IMG/VR virus record: IMGVR_UViG_3300030060_005625 | Span: 1 to 25,757 of that record | Length of the DNA stretch: 25,757 bases | Origin: a virus | Reading direction: 5' to 3' (one strand) | Shown: positions 1 to 7,097 of the stretch, piece after piece | Layout: every line of letters begins with the position of its first letter | Numbering within the stretch: position 1 is the first letter of the stretch | Notes under the pieces: generated by a model | The model's input: only the letters and a program-made list of their open reading frames with translations | The model's database searches: none | Told to the model about the DNA's origin: nothing | Made by a program: the position numbers and the translations under genes

Positions 1-434
1 ACAATATTATCAACTCGTCTATCTTCAATGTAATTGATTATCCCACGAAAGAACTCCATCTTATCATAGGTTAATTCGAACTCTCTGATTTTTTTCATGT
101 TACGAACATCACCAAACGCATTGAAATCAGAGTAGGCTATGTGACTACCCTCGTGAAGAGCCAGACCAACAACATAGTCAAAGTTCTTCTCATTGATATT
201 AGCACCAATAGTAACAGACTTACCATCAGTAAAACTATCTCCACGAGAAGGGAACTTGACAGGAATGTTTTGACCACTCACGATACGGACAAAGTTACCG
301 ATTGCCCTCTTGTGACCAGCAAGAGCAACATGGTCTTTACCTTTTTTTACTGGCTTGTCATCGACATCAGACAACAGGTCATCGACCAAACTTGTCCTTC
401 GATTGTCAAACCAAAAATCCGAATATTTACTCAC
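1..434 (-). CDS. CobT-like HExxH putative metallopeptidase (C-terminus beyond window)
   Basis: This reading frame runs off the left edge, so only the first 144 residues are visible. It begins at a GTG codon (432-434) with AAGGAG seven bases upstream. The segment LALHEGSHIAYSDF carries a zincin-type HExxH motif (H94, E95, H98). About 40 residues later comes IEDRRVDN, the pattern that follows HExxH in the peptidase-like half of CobT/VWA-associated proteins found in many large phages. Zinc binding and a CobT-like fold are inferred from these motifs; the VWA part, if any, lies outside the window. It is the first gene after promoter P1. Substrate and role are unknown. A truncated zincin of another family is the main alternative. 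Confidence 0.75.
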   Translation of the reverse strand, partial: MSKYSDFWFDNRRTSLVDDLLSDVDDKPVKKGKDHVALAGHKRAIGNFVRIVSGQNIPVKFPSRGDSFTDGKSVTIGANINEKNFDYVVGLALHEGSHIAYSDFNAFGDVRNMKKIREFELTYDKMEFFRGIINYIEDRRVDNI

Positions 435-462
435 TCAAAAACTCCTTATTTGTTACATATAA

Positions 463-494
463 AGCTAATACTAAAATACTATACAAGTCAAGCA
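463..494 (-). promoter_or_regulatory. Promoter P1 (sigma70-like)
   Basis: On the minus strand TGCTTGACT (494-486) gives a -35 TTGACT, followed by 17 bases and a -10-like TTAGCT (468-463). The expected transcription start is near 456, giving a leader of about 22 nt before the GTG of the HExxH gene. It is one of seven matching elements in the window. The TGA inside the -35 box is the stop codon of the gene upstream (488-490). The -10 is the weakest of the set. Confidence 0.65.
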
Positions 495-622
495 TTATTT
501 TCATATTTCTTAATATTTTTATGTTCCAAATCTAAATAAATAAGACAATCCCAACAGATAGTCCAAGATCTTGTCCTCGTTCTTGCTAAATCCTTATCCT
601 TTTTACACCTTTTACAATTCAA
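488..622 (-). CDS. 44-aa zinc-ribbon-like microprotein
   Basis: A 44-residue protein starts at a TTG codon (620-622) that overlaps the stop of the preceding gene as TTGA. AAGGA lies seven bases upstream. It has two CxxC knuckles (C3/C6 and C23/C26) separated by a basic stretch, which is the geometry of a small zinc ribbon or rubredoxin-like knuckle. Its TGA stop is embedded in the -35 box of promoter P1. The CxxC pairs and the translational coupling support a real gene. No function can be assigned. Confidence 0.6.
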   Translation of the reverse strand: MNCKRCKKDKDLARTRTRSWTICWDCLIYLDLEHKNIKKYENNA

Positions 623-1041
623 GGTAAAATCCTTTTATTAAATTGTTTGTATAGTTGATTGGCATACTTAGCCTGTTTAGGTGTTAACTTACCTTTGGAA
701 TGAACTCGTTTAGTTATACTGTCCAAGAACTCCATTTTCTCATATTCATACTGACGAGTATATCCACACTTCGTTAATAAATATTTGAGTTTGGTTATCT
801 TGGCTAACATTGCTTCTCTTTTTCTTTTATTATAAGGGTTACCGTAGGATTGATAGGTTGAAGCAGCAGTTTGAATAGCATCCAACATCTTTGGTGTTAT
901 TTTAAAATCACTAACTAACTTTCTGTGCATTTCAGATATAAACTGATGGTAACCATCTGGCAAAGTTCTGGTGTACTCGTTATCATCTAACAACTTTCTG
1001 AGGTCTTTTATTTCTTTTTGATATAAAGCTTTATTACTCAT
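619..1041 (-). CDS. Hypothetical protein with internal duplication (140 aa)
   Basis: I do not recognise this 140-residue, lysine-rich, mostly helical protein. It appears to contain two copies of one unit: residues about 14-64 (LRKLLDDNEYTR ... ITPKMLDAIQTAASTY) and about 85-134 (LKYLLTKCGYTR ... LTPKQAKYANQLYKQF). Both have L-K-LL---YTR at the start and a (I/L)TPK helix at the end. The ATG (1039-1041) overlaps the TGA of the 55-aa gene upstream as ATGA, so the two are probably translationally coupled. It lies in the P2 operon. The repeat suggests two copies of a small helical binding module, but this is inference. Confidence 0.8.
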   Translation of the reverse strand: MSNKALYQKEIKDLRKLLDDNEYTRTLPDGYHQFISEMHRKLVSDFKITPKMLDAIQTAASTYQSYGNPYNKRKREAMLAKITKLKYLLTKCGYTRQYEYEKMEFLDSITKRVHSKGKLTPKQAKYANQLYKQFNKRILP

Positions 1042-1205
1042 GACCAGACGATAATACCTTTGTCAACCCAAATAGATTTACCCGATACGAAGAATTTTAT
1101 CTTAAACTTATCACCACCATCAAAGTCTTTAACTTGGGACATTTTCCCATCTATCCAAACAACGGCGTCTTTCCAATGTCCATGTTTTATTTGATTAGGT
1201 TTCAT
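1038..1205 (-). CDS. 55-aa hypothetical, SH3-like beta-rich microprotein
   Basis: The ATG at 1203-1205 has a strong AAGGAG five bases upstream and is the first gene after promoter P2. The 55-residue product is beta-rich, with alternating hydrophobic and charged residues (DAVVWIDGKMS, KFKIKFFVSG, KGIIVWS), consistent with a small SH3-like barrel. I do not recognise a family. Its TGA stop overlaps the next ATG as ATGA. The ribosome site, promoter and coupling make it a convincing small gene. Confidence 0.7.
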   Translation of the reverse strand: MKPNQIKHGHWKDAVVWIDGKMSQVKDFDGGDKFKIKFFVSGKSIWVDKGIIVWS

Positions 1206-1227
1206 ATTAACTCCTTATTTCTACCAA

Positions 1228-1259
1228 AATTAACACCAAAAGATAATATGAGTCAAGCA
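1228..1259 (-). promoter_or_regulatory. Promoter P2 (sigma70-like)
   Basis: TGCTTGACT (1259-1251) is followed by 17 bases and TTAATT (1233-1228). The predicted start near 1221 leaves a leader of about 16 nt that is little more than the ribosome site (AAGGAG at 1216-1211) before the ATG at 1205. The TGA of the -35 box is the stop codon of the 179-aa gene upstream (1253-1255). Confidence 0.7.
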
Positions 1260-1792
1260 TTTTCTCTATTTTTTTTCCAATAATTTGTATCTTTTAACTT
1301 CTTGTAAGCAGTACCCAAAGCTTTTCTTGTCGCAATACTCGTTATAAAACAAGGAGCATTTTTTCGTGTTAATACACCATTCGTCTTTCTTTTGTCATAT
1401 GGATTGAAACAAACGGCTTTAAGGTGTCCTAAGTCTATTTTCTTTAAACTTTCATTGATAAAATTCTGATAGTTGACCACCGTATAGTTACCATGATAAT
1501 CGGTGTGTAGATACATAGCCGTGGTGTAGTCATCATTTTTATCAAACTTCTTTATTGACTCGAAAATAGAACCCTCTTCAGGATTGTAAAACTCAATCAG
1601 TAATTTATTTGTCTTTCGTTCAGGTGCCAGAAATGGACAAACAGGAAAACCACCAAAGTCATCATTTGGTGTCTCTAACCAATCCATCCATTCTTCTAAT
1701 TCTTGTAGTATTTTTTCTTTTACGGTGTGAATAGTGACCAAACCTTTTCTAACAATAACCCTACGAAACCAACTCCTATAACTCCTCTCCAT
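1253..1792 (-). CDS. Conserved-looking phage hypothetical with CPF motif (up to 179 aa)
   Basis: The core of this protein begins with an amphipathic helix (KILQELEEWMDWLETP) followed by FGGFPVCPFLAPER and a mixed alpha/beta body. The W-x-WLETP ... CPF arrangement recalls a protein of unknown function I associate with marine T4-like phages; that link is from memory, not from a search. The longest form starts at ATG 1790-1792 but would overlap the previous gene by 73 bases and has no good ribosome site. A TTG at 1739-1741 gives a 22-base overlap and starts just before the conserved-looking helix. The true start is undecided. Its TGA lies inside promoter P2. Confidence 0.75.
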   Translation of the reverse strand: MERSYRSWFRRVIVRKGLVTIHTVKEKILQELEEWMDWLETPNDDFGGFPVCPFLAPERKTNKLLIEFYNPEEGSIFESIKKFDKNDDYTTAMYLHTDYHGNYTVVNYQNFINESLKKIDLGHLKAVCFNPYDKRKTNGVLTRKNAPCFITSIATRKALGTAYKKLKDTNYWKKNRENA

Positions 1793-2004
1793 TTCTGTGA
1801 ATTTTCTCTAAACCTTGTATTCTCTTTTGTTTCAGCCCATAATCCTTCGTGTGGATTAAATAGGTTTTCTTTTATAAAACTTAATGATTCATCTGTTTTT
1901 AGGTGAGCTTTTTCCATGTCGTTTTTTAAATCAACAAGGTCTTGTCGCATATCGTCCAATTTAAGATGTGCTATCTCTAACTGTTTTCTGTCGTGTTGGT
2001 TCAT
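1720..2004 (-). CDS. Coiled-coil, C-terminally anchored membrane protein (94 aa)
   Basis: The N-terminal ~50 residues are a heptad-like, charged helix (EIAHLKLDDMRQDLVDLKND and following), predicted coiled coil. The C-terminus (WRGVIGVGFVGLLLEKVWSLF, about 72-92) is a single membrane helix. This layout, coiled coil then one terminal membrane span, resembles small phage membrane proteins of the XhlA kind, but sequence identity to that family is not evident. It starts at ATG 2002-2004 with only a weak, distant AAAGG. It is co-directional with two other small membrane proteins downstream of the methyltransferase. Function unknown; exclusion or lysis regulation are possible. Confidence 0.7.
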   Translation of the reverse strand: MNQHDRKQLEIAHLKLDDMRQDLVDLKNDMEKAHLKTDESLSFIKENLFNPHEGLWAETKENTRFRENSQKWRGVIGVGFVGLLLEKVWSLFTP

Positions 2005-2062
2005 AACTATAAATATACCTTTATTTTCACTTCGTTATATTTTCTCACATGGAATATATAAA

Positions 2063-2341
2063 TTATTTCTTTTTCTTAAGTCCTAAAACTCTAAGGTTAT
2101 GAGATATGAACCCACCTATCTCTTTACGACCAGTTTTACTTCTATAATAGTTTTCTAACCTAGTCCAAGGACACTCAAGTGTTCTACTAAAAGCCAAGTG
2201 CATTATCCACGCACACAAGGGTAATGATATATAAAATGGTTCACAAATCAATAGTAATGGAACTGATACACCAGTCAATATTAAAAATGTCCAATGTAAC
2301 CATTGTATTAAAAATAATAGTATTTCATCTATGATTCTCAC
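2063..2341 (-). CDS. DUF2784-like small membrane protein (92 aa)
   Basis: Two or three hydrophobic segments (about residues 5-20, 20-40 and 40-55 from the start) are followed by ECPWTRLENYYR ... GGFISHNL. That motif resembles the C-P-x-T-x-LE-x-x-x-R ... GGFI-x-H pattern of DUF2784 inner-membrane proteins. I start it at GTG 2339-2341 because GGAG lies six bases upstream; a TTG four codons earlier (2351-2353) is also open and would overlap the preceding gene. The C-terminus is a lysine tail. It follows the 86-aa membrane gene with almost no space. Function unknown. Confidence 0.65.
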   Translation of the reverse strand: MRIIDEILLFLIQWLHWTFLILTGVSVPLLLICEPFYISLPLCAWIMHLAFSRTLECPWTRLENYYRSKTGRKEIGGFISHNLRVLGLKKKK

Positions 2342-2343
2342 AA

Positions 2344-2604
2344 TTATCTCCAAGGTAACATTGTCATACCAATTGAATTAAGTAGATACTCCATCACAAT
2401 CACAAATAGTAAACCACCACCTAATTGCCAAGCCCACCATTTCCAACCTTCCAAACCATCTACCCATTGACGAGTCTTAGAGTTTCTAGCCTTATCATAT
2501 AGTCCACTACTCTCACCTACTTTACTAGCCCAATAGTTCGGGTCTGTCCATTCTTTTATTTTTATTAACGGCCAACATATTGTCCGTAGTATTTTCATTA
2601 TCAT
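2344..2604 (-). CDS. Small membrane protein (86 aa)
   Basis: The ATG at 2602-2604 overlaps the TGA of the upstream methyltransferase as ATGA and has GGGAG five bases upstream, so I prefer it to the in-frame ATG at 2622. The product has an amphipathic N-terminus, a polar middle (YDKARNSKTRQWVDG) and a C-terminal hydrophobic span (LGGGLLFVIVMEYLLNSIG). The middle is rich in Trp. It probably sits in the inner membrane with one C-terminal helix. I do not recognise a family. Tight coupling to the methyltransferase suggests co-expression in the P3 operon. Confidence 0.7.
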   Translation of the reverse strand: MIMKILRTICWPLIKIKEWTDPNYWASKVGESSGLYDKARNSKTRQWVDGLEGWKWWAWQLGGGLLFVIVMEYLLNSIGMTMLPWR

Positions 2605-3830
2605 TTTTTCTCCCATATCCAAATCGGTTCACAGAACCTTTTATCTTTAGTTTCTTCAGCGAGTTTTAGTGACTCCTCACTATATTGTGTAGTATCTTTC
2701 GCAGTTCCAGCTCCACCACTATTAGGTCTTTTTGCCATCTCCATTCCAATACAACCTATATATTCCATGTCTCTGTATTCATCAAGAAACTCATTCATAG
2801 GATCACATATTTTTAACCAACATCTATCCGATGACCATTTAGAATTAGCATAAACATCTGATATGTTAATACATAACTTACCACCACTTCTTAAAGTTGG
2901 TAACATATTATCAAGAGCTTTGTGTAGAAATTGATTATTCCAATTATCAATGTCTTTATACCTAACCCAACTTTGATTATCATCATGACTATATCTTTCC
3001 ACATTAAAATAAGGTGGTGATGTAAATATAATATCAAAGGTGTCTTCGTATCCATCATAATAGAAGTCCTCAGCAGCCTCACAATAAAAGTCAACCTTTT
3101 TCATGGTTTCAAACATCGTAAGTTGACCTTCGTAGTAATCAGCCTGTTCTCTGTAAATCGGATGGTTCTCTTTACGAGGATCGACACCAACATACAACTC
3201 GGTGTTCTGACTAGCAAAGAAACCAGCTAACCTATCTCCCCATCCCATCGAGAAGTCCATAACATTTTTGACCTTGAATAAGTCGTACATAGCTTTTGCC
3301 ACATTTGGTTTGAACTGACTACATATGTACTTACGAAGTCCTATCATAACTCTTAATGCTGACCTATCTATCTTTGGTAGTTTCAGACTATATGCTGAAC
3401 CCATCAATGATGTCATGAACTTTTCAGACTCCCAAGTTCGTTTGGGACCAGGTGATACAGAACCATCTACTGACCATCTGTTATCTTGTTGGAAATAGTT
3501 AGATGATTTGTTACCGATATTATTTCTAGCAAAATACCATTGTTCACCGTGATAAAGTAATGGATATTCATAACCGTCCTCAGACCTACCAAACCACTCC
3601 CCTTCTTTCAGAATGTCATAAACCCAAGTTCCTTTTAACTTGTTAAAATCCTTACGACAATCTTCTTCGGTCATCTCCATAGTTGGCATCGAATAAGTCA
3701 TAGCGACTTTTGCCAGAGATTCCTTTACGTCATCTTTCTCGAATGTATCTTTTATGTAAGTCCATTCTTTTTCATCGATGTGAAGATATGGTTCTTGGTT
3801 CTTAAACTTGTCGAAATAATCTAGGTACAT
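2601..3830 (-). CDS. TSPPY-type SAM methyltransferase, paralogue 1 (409 aa)
   Basis: A methyltransferase-like domain occupies roughly residues 150-409. MDFSMGWGDRLAGFFAS (191-207) is a motif-I-like SAM loop, VGVDP (214-218) is the acidic residue after beta-2, and FTSPPYF (269-275) is a motif IV of the N4-cytosine/N6-adenine amino-methyltransferase type. The motif order is I then IV. No target-recognition domain is obvious; the first ~150 residues are unassigned. It is clearly paralogous to the 534-aa protein at 7587-9191: both share GWG-R--G--AS, a G-DP, TSPPYF--E-YS-DD-QS and a later NI-D. The ATG overlaps the HD gene stop as TAATG with GGAG four bases upstream. DNA is the likely substrate, but this is not proven. 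Confidence 0.8.
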   Translation of the reverse strand: MYLDYFDKFKNQEPYLHIDEKEWTYIKDTFEKDDVKESLAKVAMTYSMPTMEMTEEDCRKDFNKLKGTWVYDILKEGEWFGRSEDGYEYPLLYHGEQWYFARNNIGNKSSNYFQQDNRWSVDGSVSPGPKRTWESEKFMTSLMGSAYSLKLPKIDRSALRVMIGLRKYICSQFKPNVAKAMYDLFKVKNVMDFSMGWGDRLAGFFASQNTELYVGVDPRKENHPIYREQADYYEGQLTMFETMKKVDFYCEAAEDFYYDGYEDTFDIIFTSPPYFNVERYSHDDNQSWVRYKDIDNWNNQFLHKALDNMLPTLRSGGKLCINISDVYANSKWSSDRCWLKICDPMNEFLDEYRDMEYIGCIGMEMAKRPNSGGAGTAKDTTQYSEESLKLAEETKDKRFCEPIWIWEKK

Positions 3831-4573
3831 TATTCTCCGAACAGGTCTTTGAATGCCTGATTCGCAGCTGCGGATTGTTGTGACTTCTTCTTTACCTCTT
3901 CTTCTTTCTCTACCTTGATATCATGGTCACCTCTTGCCCATTCATCATACTCAATCTTACTAGCCATCATATCAGCTTGATGTAAGATATAAGCAATGTT
4001 AGTCGCCAACTGATTATCTTTACTCCAATTCATATAGTAAGTCTTGTTAGCTTCTTCATATAATCCGTCTGTCAATCTTAACCCAATATATTCATTCTCT
4101 GACATATTGACACCAAAATGTTGAAGTAACCAACAGGCTCTATCAGTAACGGTCATGTATTGTAACTTTGGATTGTGTTTATAAATCAACCCTTGATTCT
4201 TTCTATGCCAGTCCGAATCATTATGTATGTAGTTATCCTCTGATAAGTCTCCAACTTTACCTAAGTCGTGATGAAGAGCAGCAAATATCAACTCTTCTTT
4301 ATCGAAGTTGTCAATGGTAGCACCATTTCTTCCCCACACATCCCATAATTGTCCAGCAAAATCAACAATATGTAAAACATGCTCCACATACCCACCTGGA
4401 TGAGCATTATGAAAGTGTTCTTTACCACTTGCTGGAGCAAGACACATTCTTTCTTCGAAATAACTATACATCTCTAACAACTTCTCCAGCCTTTCGCCGG
4501 AGAAGTTGTCGTTGATTATTTGTATGAGTTTATCCCAATTCTCTTGGATTTGTTCAGGTGTTAGTTCTTTCAT
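3830..4573 (-). CDS. HD-domain metal-dependent phosphohydrolase (247 aa)
   Basis: The HD signature is complete: AHPGGYVEHVLHIV (57-70), AALHHDLGKVGD (98-109, with H102-D103) and HQADMMASKIE (198-208, D201). The HPGG-x-x-EH spacing resembles the HD domain of YhaM-type 3'-5' exoribonucleases, but no OB-fold domain precedes it. The substrate (nucleotide, cyclic nucleotide or RNA end) cannot be decided. The start is ATG 4571-4573, which overlaps the DUF262-HNH stop as ATGA with AGAGGA upstream; longer in-frame starts lie inside that gene. The C-terminus (after ~215) is Lys/Glu-rich and probably flexible. It is coupled to the nuclease upstream and the methyltransferase downstream, so the three are likely made together. 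Confidence 0.85.
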   Translation of the reverse strand: MKELTPEQIQENWDKLIQIINDNFSGERLEKLLEMYSYFEERMCLAPASGKEHFHNAHPGGYVEHVLHIVDFAGQLWDVWGRNGATIDNFDKEELIFAALHHDLGKVGDLSEDNYIHNDSDWHRKNQGLIYKHNPKLQYMTVTDRACWLLQHFGVNMSENEYIGLRLTDGLYEEANKTYYMNWSKDNQLATNIAYILHQADMMASKIEYDEWARGDHDIKVEKEEEVKKKSQQSAAANQAFKDLFGE

Positions 4574-5982
4574 GCTGCTTCCTCTTGTTGATAAGTTACA
4601 AACTTCAGAGATGGAACAACTTGTGTCCACATATCATAATCCATGTTTGATTTCATACCGTTACAACGTTTACAAGCAACAGCAAGATTTTCATAAACAG
4701 TTTCTCCACCCTCTGAATGTGGTTCTTTATGATCACCAACTGAGTGTTCAAACTCTACACTATCTCCACAATATTCACAGCACTCTTCCTGTTCAACCCA
4801 ACGGGCATGACGTTGTTCTTTTGTGAAAGACCTAACAGAATCTACATTTGAGTAATTACCTCGTTTAATCACTCCCTCTGATAGTCTATTCACAATCTCT
4901 TGAATTGCCTCTTTAGTCGAAGCAAGTCTAAACAACTGAACATAATTGAATGTCTCTTCTTTACCGTCTGGATACTTCTTAGTACCAACTCGATTATAAA
5001 AAGTAATTAATTTGTCAGCACTTTTTAATTTCTCGTTCTCAGAAGTTAAGAATTTGAAAAATGTATCTGTATTGACTTTGTAACCATCATCCATCAATTT
5101 CGTTATGACAAAGAATGCCATAGAAACTAATTTCTTACCGATCATATCTGGTTGGTTAAAAGTACGCATTGAAATATCCAATACCTTTAAATACTTCTCA
5201 AACTTCTTAGCTTTTGATTCCAAGTCAAAGTCCTCTTTCTCAAAATGGTGTGTGTACAAATTCTGTAAATTAGGTTGAGCAACTTTAAACTCCCCTCTGT
5301 TTCTGACATAATTGAAACAATGTGCTATAACCTCTTCTAACTCTCTACCTTTAATGGGAACTTTATTATACTTATGTGAGATTTTATCATTAACCACATG
5401 CATCTCAAACATATTGTACTTTGGTGTGTCGACTAAAGATTGTATGTATTTTGCCCCATCATTATTCATTCCCGATCTCTTGTCTTGAGCTGTCAATGGA
5501 TTACCATCATTGATTTTAACAAATCTCTGATATAACTCATCCTCATTCAAACCTTCTGATGATTGTATCAATAGATGTGATTTACGAATCTTTTCTTGTA
5601 AATCATCTGGCAACCCAGCAAAATGCTTTCCAATATGAGGTCTATACTCCTCACCATACTTGACGACACTTTCAGATACAGTTACACAACCACTACATAT
5701 GGCTATGATTGTCTTAATCCTCTGTTGTCCATCTTCAATTGATTTATTTTGTTTATCTATCTTATTCAATTCAATCAATGGAATTGGTTGTCCAGCAAGT
5801 AAAGTGTCAAACAACTCTCGTTGCCATATGTGACCTTGACCAGTAGGAATATCGTTGAATAGATATTTTCTCTGTCTAAATTCATTGATTTTAAAGTTAC
5901 CCTTCTTGAAGACAATCTCTTCAACGGTAACCTTGTATAAAGACCATCTATCGTCTCCATAATTAAATGCTATTTTTTTCAT
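4570..5982 (-). CDS. DUF262 (DGQQR) - HNH nuclease, GmrSD/SspE-like (470 aa)
   Basis: The N-terminal DUF262 domain carries IEDGQQRIKTI (82-92), the DGQQR signature of the GmrS/SspE ParB-like NTPase fold, and a second DUF262 motif FVKINDGNPLTAQDKRSG (154-171). The C-terminus is an HNH finger: C402-x-x-C405, D417-H418, N432 and C437-x-x-C440. In known relatives (GmrSD, SspE) DUF262 senses modified DNA or uses NTP and a DUF1524 HNH-like domain cuts. Here the nuclease is a classic four-cysteine HNH, so the analogy is by architecture. It starts at ATG 5980-5982 with AGGAG upstream. It is the first gene of the P3 operon, behind a long leader hairpin, and its stop overlaps the HD gene. A phage copy could act against host or rival DNA. 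Confidence 0.85.
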   Translation of the reverse strand: MKKIAFNYGDDRWSLYKVTVEEIVFKKGNFKINEFRQRKYLFNDIPTGQGHIWQRELFDTLLAGQPIPLIELNKIDKQNKSIEDGQQRIKTIIAICSGCVTVSESVVKYGEEYRPHIGKHFAGLPDDLQEKIRKSHLLIQSSEGLNEDELYQRFVKINDGNPLTAQDKRSGMNNDGAKYIQSLVDTPKYNMFEMHVVNDKISHKYNKVPIKGRELEEVIAHCFNYVRNRGEFKVAQPNLQNLYTHHFEKEDFDLESKAKKFEKYLKVLDISMRTFNQPDMIGKKLVSMAFFVITKLMDDGYKVNTDTFFKFLTSENEKLKSADKLITFYNRVGTKKYPDGKEETFNYVQLFRLASTKEAIQEIVNRLSEGVIKRGNYSNVDSVRSFTKEQRHARWVEQEECCEYCGDSVEFEHSVGDHKEPHSEGGETVYENLAVACKRCNGMKSNMDYDMWTQVVPSLKFVTYQQEEAA

Positions 5983-6013
5983 TATTTTCTCCTAAATGTA
6001 AATGAAATCTTGT

Positions 6014-6052
6014 GGTTGGCTCGATGAAGATATATATCTTGATGAGCCAACC
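6014..6052 (-). promoter_or_regulatory. Long leader hairpin before the DUF262-HNH gene
   Basis: GGTTGGCTC (6052-6044 on the mRNA) pairs perfectly with GAGCCAACC (6022-6014). Inside it, after a small GAT/GATG internal loop, AAGATAT and ATATCTT can pair as well. The whole sits between P3 and the start codon, about 32 bases before the ATG. It has no following U-tract, so it is not a standard terminator. Possible roles are an operator for a dimeric repressor, an mRNA-stabilising or processing stem, or translational control. Confidence 0.7.
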
Positions 6053-6092
6053 TCTTCGATTTGATTTGTGATTTGATTAATTAACATAACTT

Positions 6093-6124
6093 ATCTTACG
6101 AAATAAAATTAAATAAGTCAAGCA
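6093..6124 (-). promoter_or_regulatory. Promoter P3 (sigma70-like)
   Basis: TGCTTGACT (6124-6116), 17 bases, then TAAGAT (6098-6093) preceded by TTCG. The predicted start near 6086 gives a leader of about 100 nt before the DUF262-HNH ATG. It is by far the longest leader of the seven promoters, and it contains the hairpin at 6014-6052. Confidence 0.78.
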
Positions 6125-6134
6125 AAATATTAAC

Positions 6135-6356
6135 TTATTTATCACTTTCGTAATAAGACTGAATGGCAGCTCTAATAGCATTAGAATTAGCCTTAACAAC
6201 TCTTCGCATCGCTGGTGTAAAATAATCCAGCTTACGAGCAGTTTCGGCTATTCCCAACAAGATTTCGTGAGTATTCTTAAAATCTTGTGCTAAACGAAGA
6301 GTCCAATCATACTGATTTTGAGTGATATCACTCATAACATCAGATTCATTATTCAT
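6135..6356 (-). CDS. Hypothetical helical protein (73 aa)
   Basis: Unrecognised. The 73-residue product is predicted to be all-helical and contains a run of Ala, Arg and Asn near the end (RRVVKANSNAIRAAIQSYYESDK). I start it at ATG 6354-6356 because GGAG lies five bases upstream; an in-frame TTG/ATG further upstream would extend it to 6392 without a ribosome site. It is the last gene before promoter P3. No cysteines, membrane span or catalytic motif are visible. Confidence 0.65.
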   Translation of the reverse strand: MNNESDVMSDITQNQYDWTLRLAQDFKNTHEILLGIAETARKLDYFTPAMRRVVKANSNAIRAAIQSYYESDK

Positions 6357-6453
6357 CATAACTCCAATTCTATACTCTAAAACTAAACACAATCTATGAC
6401 CATAATTGATGGTGAATCGTTATGTTTATTTTTATTTCTAGCGTTTGATTACG

Positions 6454-6466
6454 GTAATGTCATTAC
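6454..6466. repeat. 13-bp palindrome GTAATGTCATTAC
   Basis: A perfect 6+1+6 inverted repeat lies in the ~115-bp gap between the oxygenase stop (6474) and the next gene start. It is too tight for a stable RNA hairpin, so if functional it would be a protein-binding half-site pair. It may be chance in AT-rich DNA. Confidence 0.3.
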
Positions 6467-6473
6467 ATATACA

Positions 6474-7097
6474 CTACCAAAAAGTTTTTATCCCCAAAAG
6501 TCCTAATATATCGCTATTTACATAGGTATCAACAACCAAATGTATCCTATCAACATCACTATTGTTAGTTACAGCGTGTGGTGCCCTAACATCTACATAG
6601 TAATAATGACCTACTTCAAGATAGTTAGTTAACTTTTCTCTACCTTCCCAAAGGCAAAATTCTACTTGGTCATTAGTTCTAATCGGAACATGGATTCTAA
6701 CAATCTTACCATCTTCTAATCCAAAGTCCTTATCAATTTTATCTGAATGTTTTCCAATACCTGAGTTAGCTTTTATCTTCATCAATCTAACTCTTTCGAA
6801 TGTCGATGGTATCTTTGCCAATACATCGTTGATAACTTGAAATCCCATTTCATTTATTAACGATGTGTCTTGTAATTTTGCTTGTTCGTTAACTCCACTT
6901 TTCAACACATTTGGTTTTAAGATATCCAACGGGTCTGGTCCGTAACCTCGCAAAGATATTGCTGTCCAATCATCACCTTTACTATACTTCGTTTTTACCT
7001 TTGAAAATTCTGTATTATCTATGTAATCTAAAACACCACTAAAGTTTAATAATGATGGTTCAATATCCAAATGTTTTATTACACCTAACTTAGACAA
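6474..7097 (-). CDS. 2OG-Fe(II) oxygenase, Asp/Asn beta-hydroxylase-like (207 aa)
   Basis: The C-terminal half carries the double-stranded beta-helix signature. H117-S-D119 (GKHSDK) gives two metal ligands, H174 (RAPHAVTN) the third, and R184 (DRIHLVVD) is the 2-oxoglutarate-binding arginine. R-V-R-L-M-K-I before the HxD and VRIHVPIRT after it match the aspartyl/asparaginyl beta-hydroxylase-like branch. I start it at TTG 7095-7097, where AAGGAG lies seven bases upstream and the overlap with the GNAT gene is only 8 bases; the longer open frame to 7223 lies inside that gene. Substrate unknown: protein side chain or nucleic acid base. Position after a methyltransferase and acetyltransferase in the P4 operon hints at a modification pathway. 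Confidence 0.82.
   Translation of the reverse strand: MSKLGVIKHLDIEPSLLNFSGVLDYIDNTEFSKVKTKYSKGDDWTAISLRGYGPDPLDILKPNVLKSGVNEQAKLQDTSLINEMGFQVINDVLAKIPSTFERVRLMKIKANSGIGKHSDKIDKDFGLEDGKIVRIHVPIRTNDQVEFCLWEGREKLTNYLEVGHYYYVDVRAPHAVTNNSDVDRIHLVVDTYVNSDILGLLGIKTFW

Noticed and set aside
141-539. Plus-strand reading frame of 132 codons at the left edge
   Set aside because: It overlaps antisense the HExxH gene, which has a ribosome site and a recognisable motif, and promoter P1. The plus-strand product has no recognisable features.
2008-2015. TATAAATA, the T4 late-promoter consensus, on the plus strand (also at 15669-15676 and similar near 16808 and 24469)
   Set aside because: No plus-strand gene follows any of them, and I saw none on the gene-bearing strand. 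Chance in AT-rich DNA is the simpler reading.
4574-4630. Longer N-terminus for the HD protein (to 4630)
   Set aside because: It overlaps the HNH finger of the upstream gene. The ATGA junction at 4571-4573 has a ribosome site.
6014-6052. Leader hairpin as an intrinsic terminator
   Set aside because: The bases after the stem on the mRNA are mixed (ACAAGATTTC), not a U-run.
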